Source: a bacterium HR32 (lineage in GTDB: Bacteria; Sysuimicrobiota; Sysuimicrobiia; Sysuimicrobiales; Sysuimicrobiaceae). Taken from it: a stretch of 7,013 nucleotides of DNA. Every line of letters begins with the position of its first letter. Position 1 is the first letter of the stretch. Made by a program: the position numbers and the translations under genes. Below the pieces are notes generated by a model that was not told where the DNA came from, searched no databases, and saw only the letters and a program-made list of their open reading frames with translations. The stretch spans positions 1 through 7,013 of the forward strand of contig BEII01000090.1 in NCBI GenBank assembly GCA_002898935.1, in the 5' to 3' direction. Below, piece after piece: positions 1-5,380 of the stretch.

Positions 1-461
1 ATGACCAGGTCGGAGTACCGCAGTTTCCCCGTGGTCCCGAAGTCCAAGACAAGCCCTCCCACACGGCGGCGGAAGGCGATGGCGGCGTTGCACAGGGGGC
101 AGAAGGTGACCGCCAGGGGCTCTCCCCCGACCACGTCGTTCACGATCTCGTGCCAGACCAGGATCTGCACCGGGTACGCGCGGGCGTCCCCCCTGCGCTC
201 CACCAGCACCACGGGCTCCTGGTCCCTCAGCCAGCCCCGGGCCCGAGCCACGGGGTCGAACTGCGGCCGGTCCACGGACGGGATGCCGTCTCGGGGTGGC
301 CCTCCCTCGCGGATTTCTCGCAGGGGCACCGTGTGCTTGCGGAAGTCCGTCTTCCAACTGGCCGCGTCCGCAAACGGGACCCCGTCTCCCCCATGGGCCG
401 CCCACCCGCCGGAGGTCGCCAGGAGCAAAACCCCCAACCCCACGAGCACTCCCCTCCGCAT
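1..461 (-). CDS. DUF3179 domain-containing secreted protein (C-terminus off the left edge)
   Basis: The 153 visible residues begin with a basic start (MRRG), a hydrophobic stretch to about residue 16 and a plausible signal-peptidase site near GWAA (residues 19-22), so the protein is probably exported. From residue 57 it follows the DUF3179 pattern: a 'DGIPSVDRPQF' segment, 'RAYPVQILVWHEIVND' (residues 95-109, with H104 and E105) and the family signature 'TFCPLCNAA' (C121, C124). It then reads into the family's 'TTGKLRYSDLV' segment and runs off the window. DUF3179 proteins are usually near 300 residues or more, so roughly half is missing. The function of the family is not established; the CxxC plus His pattern would suit metal binding or redox work, which is inference. 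The ATG at 461-459 has an AGAGGGGTGGGGAG-type ribosome binding site just upstream. It is divergent from the DsrE gene and shares its control region with a CRP-like palindrome. Confidence 0.93.
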   Translation of the reverse strand, partial: MRRGVLVGLGVLLLATSGGWAAHGGDGVPFADAASWKTDFRKHTVPLREIREGGPPRDGIPSVDRPQFDPVARARGWLRDQEPVVLVERRGDARAYPVQILVWHEIVNDVVGGEPLAVTFCPLCNAAIAFRRRVGGLVLDFGTTGKLRYSDLV

Positions 462-513
462 CTCCCCACCCCTCTTGCGCACCCCTCGCCGGCCGGAGCC
501 GCTCCCATGCTCC

Positions 514-531
514 CCCGCGTCTCGCCGCGGG
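514..531. repeat. GC-rich inverted repeat (6-6-6) beside the CRP-like box
   Basis: CCCGCG (514-519) and CGCGGG (526-531) form a perfect 6-bp inverted repeat with a 6-base spacer. It directly abuts the CRP-like palindrome. A second, weaker dyad, CGCCG/CGGCG, lies on the other side at 553-567. On the minus-strand transcript this would fold in the leader of the DUF3179 gene. It could be a leader hairpin or chance in GC-rich DNA. Confidence 0.4.
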
Positions 532-551
532 TCTGTGAGATTCTTCACAGA
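532..551. promoter_or_regulatory. CRP/FNR-family-like operator (TGTGA-N6-TCACA)
   Basis: TCTGTGA (532-538) and TCACAGA (545-551) are a perfect 7-bp inverted repeat with a 6-base spacer. They contain the full consensus of the CRP/GlxR group of regulators, TGTGA-N6-TCACA. The site lies in the divergent region between the DUF3179 start (461) and the DsrE start (610), about 70-80 bp from each, where one regulator could control both. The ten specified bases would be expected by chance about 0.007 times in 7 kb at equal base use, and less in GC-rich DNA. I could not identify -10/-35 boxes beside it, so activation versus repression is open. Confidence 0.6.
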
Positions 552-593
552 ACGCCGGCCCACGGCGGGCGAGACTCTCCCCGAGCCGACCTT

Positions 594-600
594 GAGGAGG
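594..600 (+). promoter_or_regulatory. Ribosome binding site for the DsrE-family gene
   Basis: GAGGAGG lies nine bases before the GTG at 610-612. This selects GTG as the start of the DsrE-family protein, since no in-frame ATG sits nearby. A TTG at 592 overlaps the site and is less likely. Confidence 0.7.
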
Positions 601-609
601 TGGAAGACG

Positions 610-972
610 GTGTCGCAGAGCCCTCGCTACGTCCTGCTGGTGCACGCGGGCCCCGGCGAGCTCGCCCGCGCCTTGCATGCCCTTCTGTACGCACGTGAGC
701 TCCAGCGCGCCGGGATCCCCGCGAAAATCGTGTTCGACGGGGCTGGGACCGTCTGGCTGCAGCAGTTCAGCGACCCCCAGCACAAGTACCACGCCCTCTT
801 CCAGGAGGTGCTCAGGGCGGGTCTCGTGGAGGCCGCCTGCGCGTACTGCGCCCAGGCCTTCAACGTGGTGGAAGCCGTGCAGGCCACGGGCGTTCCCCTG
901 GTAGACGCCGCGGAGGGCCATCCGAGCCTTGCGAGCTACGTCCAACAGGGCTGGACCCCGCTCGCGCTATAG
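610..972 (+). CDS. DsrE/DsrF-like family protein, 120 aa
   Basis: The protein begins 'RYVLLVHAGPGELARALHALLYA' in style: a beta strand, a glycine loop and then a helix, as in the DsrE/TusD fold. It continues with 'AGIPAKIVFDGAGTVWL' (residues 35-50) and a C-terminal segment typical of small DsrE proteins that contains a CxxC, 'CAYCAQAF' (C77, C80). Length fits the family (about 110-130 residues). There is no signal peptide, so it is probably cytoplasmic. DsrE-fold proteins often carry sulfur on a cysteine or serve as small oligomeric partners; which role applies here cannot be told, and C77/C80 are only candidate reactive residues. The GTG start follows a strong GAGGAGG site. The open frame continues upstream to position 1, but that part is antisense to the DUF3179 gene and is not coding. 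The gene converges with the mer operon. Confidence 0.85.
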   Translation: MSQSPRYVLLVHAGPGELARALHALLYARELQRAGIPAKIVFDGAGTVWLQQFSDPQHKYHALFQEVLRAGLVEAACAYCAQAFNVVEAVQATGVPLVDAAEGHPSLASYVQQGWTPLAL

Positions 973-1133
973 CTATAAGGGATCAACGTACTTTGGAGCC
1001 TGCGTCGCCTTCCGAATCCTCACCCAGCTCTCGCGGTGCGCGGGGGCCTGAAGGTTCCCCTCGAGCACGCCCAGGCGACGGTGACTGCGCGCTTCCGCCG
1101 AAAATTGCCCTGGAACTGCAGCGCCGGACCTGG

Positions 1134-1184
1134 AAAAACCGTCCCGCTGGACTTGGCTCCCCGAACGCCCGCGGCAACGGGGAG
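1134..1184 (-). terminator. Candidate terminator of the mer operon
   Basis: Reading on the minus strand, 7 bases after the merB-like stop a perfect 7-bp stem CTCCCCG/CGGGGAG (1178-1184 with 1157-1163) encloses a small inner GCC/GGC stem. A short GTCC/GGAC hairpin (1141-1152) follows, and then a run of five T (1138-1134). The T-run is about 18 bases beyond the main stem, so this is not a textbook intrinsic terminator, but position and shape fit transcript end or 3' protection. The remaining convergent gap, 973-1133, shows nothing else recognisable. Confidence 0.5.
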
Positions 1185-1191
1185 TGCCTCC

Positions 1192-2046
1192 TCACCCACC
1201 CTCCCACAGGCCGACGACCGGCCCCTGCTCCCCTTCCCGCAGGGAGGGAAGGCTCTTCAACCACTCCGCCGCACAAGCCGGTGCGCAGAAGAGGTTGTTC
1301 ACCCCGCAGCCCCCGCCCCGCACGTGCCAGACGCCGAGTGGGTCGGTCGCCACGAGCCGCCCGTCCGTCACGGTCAGGTGGATCCGTCGCATGCACTGGG
1401 CGCACGCGTCGTGCAGCTGCACGGTGCCCTGGTCGTAGGCCCGCCTGACCAGGCCTTCAGGCTTGAAACTCTGTAGGAACGCCAGCATCTTCGGGGTCAT
1501 GCCGGGAGCGTCCGGACCGCGGCGGGTGGGCTTCCTGAGCCGCCGGGCGCGGTAGGCGGGACTGGTGAGCAGCACGAAGTCGTGGAAGCAGTTCACGTTG
1601 AACCGCTCCGCGCCGGCTGCGACCTCGTGGAAGTAGAGCCCCACTCCTTCCAGGAAGCACGGGGCTTGTGGACTTAGACGCAGGCGCCCCTCCTCTCGGT
1701 CCAGGAACCCGATCCAAGCGAGGGCCTCGAGAGCGGCCTCGACTTCATCTTCCGTCAGCGAGAAGACCCCCGAGACCCTCCGGGCCAGGTCGGCCTCTTC
1801 GGCCGATCCCTGCAGGGTTTGGAGCACCGCGCGGGCGGTGAGGCGCTCGTTGTTGGTGAGGAAGTAGGCCGAGGGGTGCCACCGCAAGAGATCCGCAAGG
1901 CGACGGTCTTCGAGGATCGCCTGGGCGATCCGACGGCGGTCGGCGTCTCGGAACGGGAGCCCCGCCCGGCTCATCGCCTGCTCGATGTTCGTGCACCGCA
2001 ATGGCTCCTGCCAGTCCTCCTGGAGGACCCGCAGCACTGCCTCCAT
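1192..2046 (-). CDS. merB: Organomercurial lyase-like protein (MerB family, extended), 284 aa
   Basis: MerB cleaves the carbon-mercury bond of organomercurials by protonolysis and hands Hg(II) to MerA in the cytoplasm. Canonical MerB (about 212 aa) uses C96, D99 and C159. Here 'NCFHDF' gives C153-x-x-D156, matching C96-x-x-D99. 'GGCGVNNLF' gives C247, which aligns without gaps to C159 when the following segment, ending in the shared E-x-W/E-W position, is matched. A winged-helix-like stretch (about residues 84-125) precedes the core, as in MerB. Differences from the family are an extra N-terminal helical region of about 70 residues, an insertion of about 40 residues after the CxxD motif, and added cysteines C215-x2-C218 and C254-x3-C258 that look like a zinc-knuckle/TRASH-type site. 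The ATG at 2046 has AAGGTGA just upstream, overlapping the previous gene's stop. As third gene of the mer operon its role fits, but the enzyme activity is inferred from a distant match. Confidence 0.62.
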   Translation of the reverse strand: MEAVLRVLQEDWQEPLRCTNIEQAMSRAGLPFRDADRRRIAQAILEDRRLADLLRWHPSAYFLTNNERLTARAVLQTLQGSAEEADLARRVSGVFSLTEDEVEAALEALAWIGFLDREEGRLRLSPQAPCFLEGVGLYFHEVAAGAERFNVNCFHDFVLLTSPAYRARRLRKPTRRGPDAPGMTPKMLAFLQSFKPEGLVRRAYDQGTVQLHDACAQCMRRIHLTVTDGRLVATDPLGVWHVRGGGCGVNNLFCAPACAAEWLKSLPSLREGEQGPVVGLWEGG

Positions 2047-2058
2047 GCTTCACCTTTT

Positions 2059-2238
2059 TTAGCACAAGGGGCACCCGCCCCGGCGGGCTGCGACCGTTCC
2101 TTCCTCGGCCTCTGCCCCAGAGGCAGGATTCGCTGGATTACTAGACCCCGGCCGTGCGGCGAGGAGGATTGCCAGGAGCTTACCTCCGCAGCACAGCGCA
2201 ATCAGTCCCACAATCCCCAAACTGGCAAGCCACTCCAC
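2059..2238 (-). CDS. Small one-helix MerF-like mercury membrane protein, 59 aa
   Basis: One hydrophobic helix (about residues 4-28) contains 'GLIALCCGGKLLAILLA' with the vicinal pair C16-C17. This closely resembles the first helix of the mercury transporter MerF, whose 'ALCC' pair binds Hg(II) in the membrane. A 28-residue polar, alanine/glycine/glutamate-rich tail follows and ends in the last four residues with CPLC (C56, C59). MerF is about 80 aa with two helices and a C-terminal cysteine pair, so this looks like a one-helix version that keeps both cysteine pairs. K20 lies inside the helix, which is odd. The gene sits between merA (stop 2251) and the merB-like gene (start 2046), with about 12-bp gaps, so it is translated with them. 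The likely role is passing Hg(II) across the inner membrane to MerA, which is inference. The GTG at 2238 is best placed for the GGAGG site; a GTG at 2247 would add three residues. Confidence 0.72.
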   Translation of the reverse strand: MEWLASLGIVGLIALCCGGKLLAILLAARPGSSNPANPASGAEAEEGTVAARRGGCPLC

Positions 2239-2245
2239 CCTCCTC

Positions 2246-2251
2246 ACCTCC
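2246..2251 (-). promoter_or_regulatory. Ribosome binding site overlapping the merA stop
   Basis: GGAGGT on the minus strand begins with the final G of the merA TAG stop and lies eight bases before the GTG at 2238. This selects 2238 over the GTG at 2247, which lies within the site itself. Overlap of stop and ribosome binding site indicates translational coupling of merA and the small membrane protein. Confidence 0.6.
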
Positions 2252-3918
2252 TATCCCGCACAGCAGCTCAGCTTGCTCACGTCCTTTTCGAACGCCTGCG
2301 CCGCCAGTTTCAGGCCCTCCACGAGGGTGAGGTAGGGAAAGACCAGCTGTGCTAGTCGCTGCACCGTGTACCCCTCCCGGATGGCCAAGACGGCGGTCTG
2401 GATCACCTCCCCCGCGTCTGCGGCGAGGACAGACGCACCCAAAAGCCGGCCCGTGACCTGGTCTGCTACGAGCTTGATGAGGCCCCGCAGATCCCGGGCG
2501 ACCTGAGCGCGGGGCACGTGCTCCAAGGAGAGCAGTGCGGTTTTCACCTGATAGCCGCGCTCCCGGGCCTGCGCTTCCGTCCACCCCGCACTGGCCACCT
2601 GGGGGTCCGTGAAGGTGATCCTGGGAAGTCCTTCGAGGTCCACCCTCCGGTGGTTCCCGTGGAGAGCGTTCTCCGCGGCCACCGTGCCCATGTGGGCGGC
2701 CACGTACACGAACATGGGGTCCCCGGCGCAGTCCCCCGCGGCGTAGATGCGCGGGTTCGTGGTCTGGGCGTACTCGTTCACCCGGATCTCCCCCTTGGGT
2801 CCCAGCTCCACCCCCACCTCCTCCAACCCGAGACCTGCCGTGTTCGCCCGCCGGCCCGTGGCCACGAGGAGCTGTTCCGCCTCCACCACCTCTTCCTCTT
2901 GTTGCCCTTCGGTGAAGGTCACGCGGTAGCGGCCACCGACGCGCTCCACCCGGGTGATCCGCACACCCGGCCGGACCACCATCCCCTCGGCCTCTAGATA
3001 GCTCCGCAACGCGTCGCCGACCTCGGGCTCCTCCAGGGGAACCACCCGCGGCAGGGCCTCGAGGACCGTGACGTGGCTTCCAGCCCGCAGGTACGTCTGC
3101 GCCAGCTCCAGACCGACCACGCTGGCTCCGATGACAACCAACGACCGCGGGAGTTCCTTTAGGTTCACGGCCTCGTTGCTGGTGAGGTAGCCAGCCTCCT
3201 CCAGCCCGGGGACGGGCGGCGCCCAGGGTCGGGACCCCGTGGCCAGGACCACCCGGCGCGGACGGTACACCATCCCGTCCACCCGCACGCTCCCGTCGGC
3301 TGCGAGCCGCGCCTGCCCCTGGACGTAACGAACCTCGGGATAACTGGCGAGCACCTCCGCGTACTTGGTGCGGCGCAGCTCCGCCACCAGCTCGTCCTTC
3401 TGAGCCACCACCCGGTGCCAGTGTAGACTCCCCGCCGCCGTCGAGATCCCCTCAAAGCGCTGCGCGGCGGCGGAGTGGTACGCCTCCGCGGCGCGGATCA
3501 GGGCCTTGCTCGGGACGCAGCCCACGTTGACGCACGTCCCGCCCATCACGCCTTTTTCGACTAGGACCACCCGCGCCCCCAGCTCCGCCGCCCGGATCGC
3601 AGCCGCAAACCCCGCAGATCCACCTCCGATCACCACGAGGTCGAGCTCCTCTGCGTCTAGCCGGCGGGGCTCTTCGAGGGGTCGGCGCTCCCGGACCTCC
3701 GCCCGGTATCCGGCCTCCTGGATCGCCCGCACGAGGGCCGTATCGCTCCCCTCCGGGGAGGCGATCACCTGGGCCTGGGCCGACCGCCACCCGGGGGCTT
3801 CGGGAACTTCGGTCGAGAGCACCCCGGCGACCGACTCCAGGGCCTGCCGGACGTGCTGGGCGCATGCCTCACAGGTCATGCCATGCACGGTAAGGAGGAT
3901 CTGTTGCCGGACCGCCAT
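2251..3918 (-). CDS. merA: Mercuric reductase MerA with N-terminal HMA domain, 555 aa
   Basis: MerA is a cytoplasmic homodimeric FAD enzyme that reduces Hg(II) to volatile Hg(0) with NADPH. Residues about 5-75 form a heavy-metal-associated domain with 'GMTCEAC' (C16, C19), which captures Hg(II). The catalytic core follows: FAD-binding 'VVIGGGSAG' (95-103), the redox-active disulfide 'GGTCVNVGCVPSK' (C129, C134), 'ATGSRPW' (226-232), the NADPH-binding 'VVIGASVVGLELA' (261-273), and 'YAAGDCAG' (392-399). The dimerisation domain contains 'FPYLTLVEGLKLA' (Y529) and ends with the mercury-specific pair 'SCCAG' (C552, C553). The C-terminal CC separates MerA from lipoamide dehydrogenases. All expected residues are present and the length is normal for a single-HMA MerA. 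ATG 3918 has GGAGG five bases upstream. It is the first gene of the mer operon, and the frame continuing open further upstream belongs to the decayed Rieske gene. Confidence 0.97.
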   Translation of the reverse strand: MAVRQQILLTVHGMTCEACAQHVRQALESVAGVLSTEVPEAPGWRSAQAQVIASPEGSDTALVRAIQEAGYRAEVRERRPLEEPRRLDAEELDLVVIGGGSAGFAAAIRAAELGARVVLVEKGVMGGTCVNVGCVPSKALIRAAEAYHSAAAQRFEGISTAAGSLHWHRVVAQKDELVAELRRTKYAEVLASYPEVRYVQGQARLAADGSVRVDGMVYRPRRVVLATGSRPWAPPVPGLEEAGYLTSNEAVNLKELPRSLVVIGASVVGLELAQTYLRAGSHVTVLEALPRVVPLEEPEVGDALRSYLEAEGMVVRPGVRITRVERVGGRYRVTFTEGQQEEEVVEAEQLLVATGRRANTAGLGLEEVGVELGPKGEIRVNEYAQTTNPRIYAAGDCAGDPMFVYVAAHMGTVAAENALHGNHRRVDLEGLPRITFTDPQVASAGWTEAQARERGYQVKTALLSLEHVPRAQVARDLRGLIKLVADQVTGRLLGASVLAADAGEVIQTAVLAIREGYTVQRLAQLVFPYLTLVEGLKLAAQAFEKDVSKLSCCAG

Positions 3919-3937
3919 CGGTTCCTCCACGTAGGAA

Positions 3938-3959
3938 ATACACATACTATGATGCGTAT
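3938..3959. promoter_or_regulatory. Candidate ArsR-type operator/promoter of the mer operon
   Basis: ATACACAT (3938-3945) and ATGCGTAT (3952-3959) form an 8-6-8 inverted repeat with one mismatch. It sits in an AT-rich patch (about 3930-3970) that stands out from the GC-rich surroundings, 20 bases upstream of the merA start. On the minus strand a TAGTAT (a 4/6 match to the -10 consensus) lies inside the dyad and TTACGA lies further upstream, but spacing to a good -35 is poor, so the exact promoter is uncertain. Overlap of a dyad with the promoter is how ArsR/SmtB repressors work. The CmtR-like regulator at 5381-5794 is the obvious candidate to bind it. Confidence 0.5.
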
Positions 3960-4069
3960 CTATCGTAACAGGTAGGCTTGCATCGGTCGACCTCGGCCCG
4001 CCGCGTGCCGTTCGGAGCCGACATGGGCCACTCCCGCAACCGGTCCTACATGGCCTAGGCGATCCCTCC

Positions 4070-4581
4070 CGGCTCCAACCGCGGTGACGACGATCACACC
4101 CTGCCGGATCTCGTACACGAAGTATGGGGCGGCCGAGGCACCGGATTCGAGAGCACCCGGCCCGGGGCTTGACGGTCCGCCGGATCGAAGATGGAGCGGC
4201 TCCTGCCCCTGCCTGTAGCCGTGGAAGCTCCGCTTTGTCGGAAGCTTGATCGCCACACCGGGTACCGTTGCCGCCTTCGCCTGGTCCGGGGTGGGTGAAC
4301 ACGAAGAACTTTCTGGACCACGGCTCCCGTAGCTCCTCCATGCGGGCGACTGGAAGCGGCTCGCCTCTGGGGAGATCACCCTCGGCCAGGTTCGGCGGGA
4401 GCCTGCCCGCCCGCACACCGAGCCCGGGCCCCAGGTTCGGCTTGAGGTACCGGAGGAACGGTGCGAGGAACGCCCCAACCGCCCCCAGGGCCGGGATCGC
4501 GGCCAGCAGCTACAGGAACGTCCTCCGGTTCACACCCTTGGAAATTCGTTGCCGCTACACGAGAGCCAGATCCCGTTGCAT
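4070..4581 (-). pseudogene. Decayed Rieske [2Fe-2S] protein gene
   Basis: From an ATG at 4581 (with a GAGGGGTAGGG-type ribosome site) the frame reads 'MQRDLALV', a TAG at 4557-4555, 'RQRISKGVNRRTFL', a second TAG at 4512-4510, then 'LLAAIPALGAVGAFLAPFLR'. This is the twin-arginine-like signal and membrane anchor of a bc-complex Rieske protein, followed by 'EGDLPRGEPLPVARMEEL' and 'SRKFFVFTHP'. The frame then changes (near 4290) to 'ATVPGVAIKLP', changes again to 'SIFDPADRQAPGRVLSNPVPRP' in style (from about 4195), and changes back to 'APYFVYEIRQGVIVVTAV'. Only about 45 bases separate GVAIKLP (to 4240) from SIFDPAD (from 4195). That is where CTHxGC and CPCHG should lie, and neither is present in any frame. 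The gene therefore cannot make a working cluster protein. The 3' boundary is approximate; sequence from 4070 down to the mer promoter has no recognisable match. Confidence 0.82.
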
Positions 4582-4720
4582 CCCTACCCCTCAGGGACCT
4601 GCGGACCACCCGGAGCGGTGAAGCTCCTGGGCAGGCCATTGGGCCCTCAGCAGGAGGTACAGGGCGATCCCGTGCAGAACAACCCGTAGGAGCGGCCCAC
4701 TAGGCGCTTCAGTCTGCTAT

Positions 4721-4727
4721 GGGGAGG
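4721..4727 (+). promoter_or_regulatory. Ribosome binding site of the Hsp20 gene
   Basis: GGGGAGG lies six bases before ATG 4734. An in-frame ATG at 4719 directly abuts this site and so cannot use it, which sets the start at 4734. The 150 bp between here and the decayed Rieske start shows no clear promoter or heat-shock element. Confidence 0.65.
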
Positions 4728-4733
4728 CAGACC

Positions 4734-5216
4734 ATGGTGGCCCAGAGCGTACCCATCCGCATGTGGCAGACGGAGGGGCGAATCGTGATCGCGGCCCCCT
4801 TGCCCGGTGTAGAGCCAGACGGCATCTTAGTCGAGCTCTCCGGAGACCGCGTCATCTTGCAAGGGGAAGAGCGCGGGCCACGCCAGCACGGTCTCGGTCT
4901 GGTCATCGCGGAGTGGACGATCGGACCCTATTACCGGGAGATCCAGCTCTCCTGCCCTGTCGCCGCCGAACTCGCGAACGCGACCTACGGAAACGGCGTG
5001 CTCGTCCTGAACCTTCCGAAGCTGGGAGCCGGTGCGCGACCCTCGCAGACCCGGTTCCGGCTCCAGGTACACCAAGCGTCCTCCATGCCGCGCATCACGC
5101 CCGTACGCGACCCCTGTCGGGGCGAGCGGATCGGCCACACCGGTCGCGACGCCCGGCCCGCCACACCAGACGAGCTCAAGCGCACGCGGGAGGGCCAACT
5201 GCGAAGAAGCACCTAG
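4734..5216 (+). CDS. hsp20: Hsp20/alpha-crystallin family small heat shock protein, 160 aa
   Basis: Small heat shock proteins bind unfolding proteins without ATP and form large oligomers in the cytoplasm. Residues about 6-97 are an alpha-crystallin domain: 'VPIRMWQTEGRIVIAAPLPG' (6-25), 'VELSGDRVILQGEE' (33-46) and the signature 'ANATYGNGVLVLNLPK' (81-96), which matches the family's A-x-x-x-N-G-V-L pattern. There is almost no N-terminal arm. Instead, about 60 polar, arginine-rich residues follow the domain, including 'GERIGHTGRDARPATPDE' (130-147), and end in RRST. No typical I-x-I anchor is visible; 'FRLQV' (108-112) may serve instead. The gene is transcribed away from the mer operon and convergently with the ArsR-type regulator. 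Metal stress unfolds proteins, so the association could be functional, but there is no sequence evidence of shared control. Confidence 0.9.
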   Translation: MVAQSVPIRMWQTEGRIVIAAPLPGVEPDGILVELSGDRVILQGEERGPRQHGLGLVIAEWTIGPYYREIQLSCPVAAELANATYGNGVLVLNLPKLGAGARPSQTRFRLQVHQASSMPRITPVRDPCRGERIGHTGRDARPATPDELKRTREGQLRRST

Positions 5217-5251
5217 TCTTTTCGTACGTAGGGTCGCGGGGGGTTACGTGC

Positions 5252-5311
5252 GGCTTGGCGTTAAGCCCACGAAGCCTCCCCCTCCCGGGCCGGACCCACC
5301 GTCGGGGGGAG
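5252..5311. terminator. Inverted repeats between convergent hsp20 and arsR-type genes
   Basis: Two dyads lie in the 164-bp convergent gap: GGCTT/AAGCC (5252-5256 with 5263-5267, six-base loop) and CTCCCCC/GGGGGAG (5276-5282 with 5305-5311, 22-base GC-rich loop). They could end transcripts from one or both sides. No T-run follows on either strand, so intrinsic termination is not supported and the call rests on position and symmetry alone. Confidence 0.3.
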
Positions 5312-5380
5312 AAGCGGTTCGAAGTTGGCAGGTAGACCCGGATGACCCCAAGCGTCACCCAGTCGGCACCGGAAAGGGCG

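Noticed and set aside
1..609. Plus-strand open frame running from the left edge into the DsrE-family gene
   Set aside because: It is antisense to the well-supported DUF3179 gene, has low-complexity Pro/Arg/Ser content, and the DsrE fold begins exactly at the GTG at 610 behind a strong ribosome binding site.
968..977. Perfect 10-bp palindrome TATAGCTATA at the DsrE stop codon
   Set aside because: Short, made of simple TA steps, overlaps a coding end, and no partner copy was seen elsewhere in the window.
983..1405. Minus-strand open frame overlapping the end of the merB-like gene
   Set aside because: Arg/Gly/Pro-rich shadow translation in GC-rich DNA with no family pattern; it overlaps the coding frame and the terminator region.
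3919..4416. Upstream in-frame extension of merA adding about 165 residues
   Set aside because: The HMA domain begins right after ATG 3918, which has its own ribosome binding site. The extension crosses the promoter dyad, and its upstream part is the decayed Rieske reading frame, which happens to share merA's frame.
4591..4710. Minus-strand frame with a hydrophobic stretch (LLRVVLHGIALYLLLRAQ) upstream of the Rieske remnant
   Set aside because: No start codon with a ribosome site and no recognisable family. It could be a scrap of a neighbouring lost gene, but the evidence is too thin to call.
4763..5335. Second plus-strand open frame across the Hsp20 gene
   Set aside because: Arg/Pro/Ala-rich shadow frame; the overlapping frame is a clear alpha-crystallin domain with a proper ribosome binding site.
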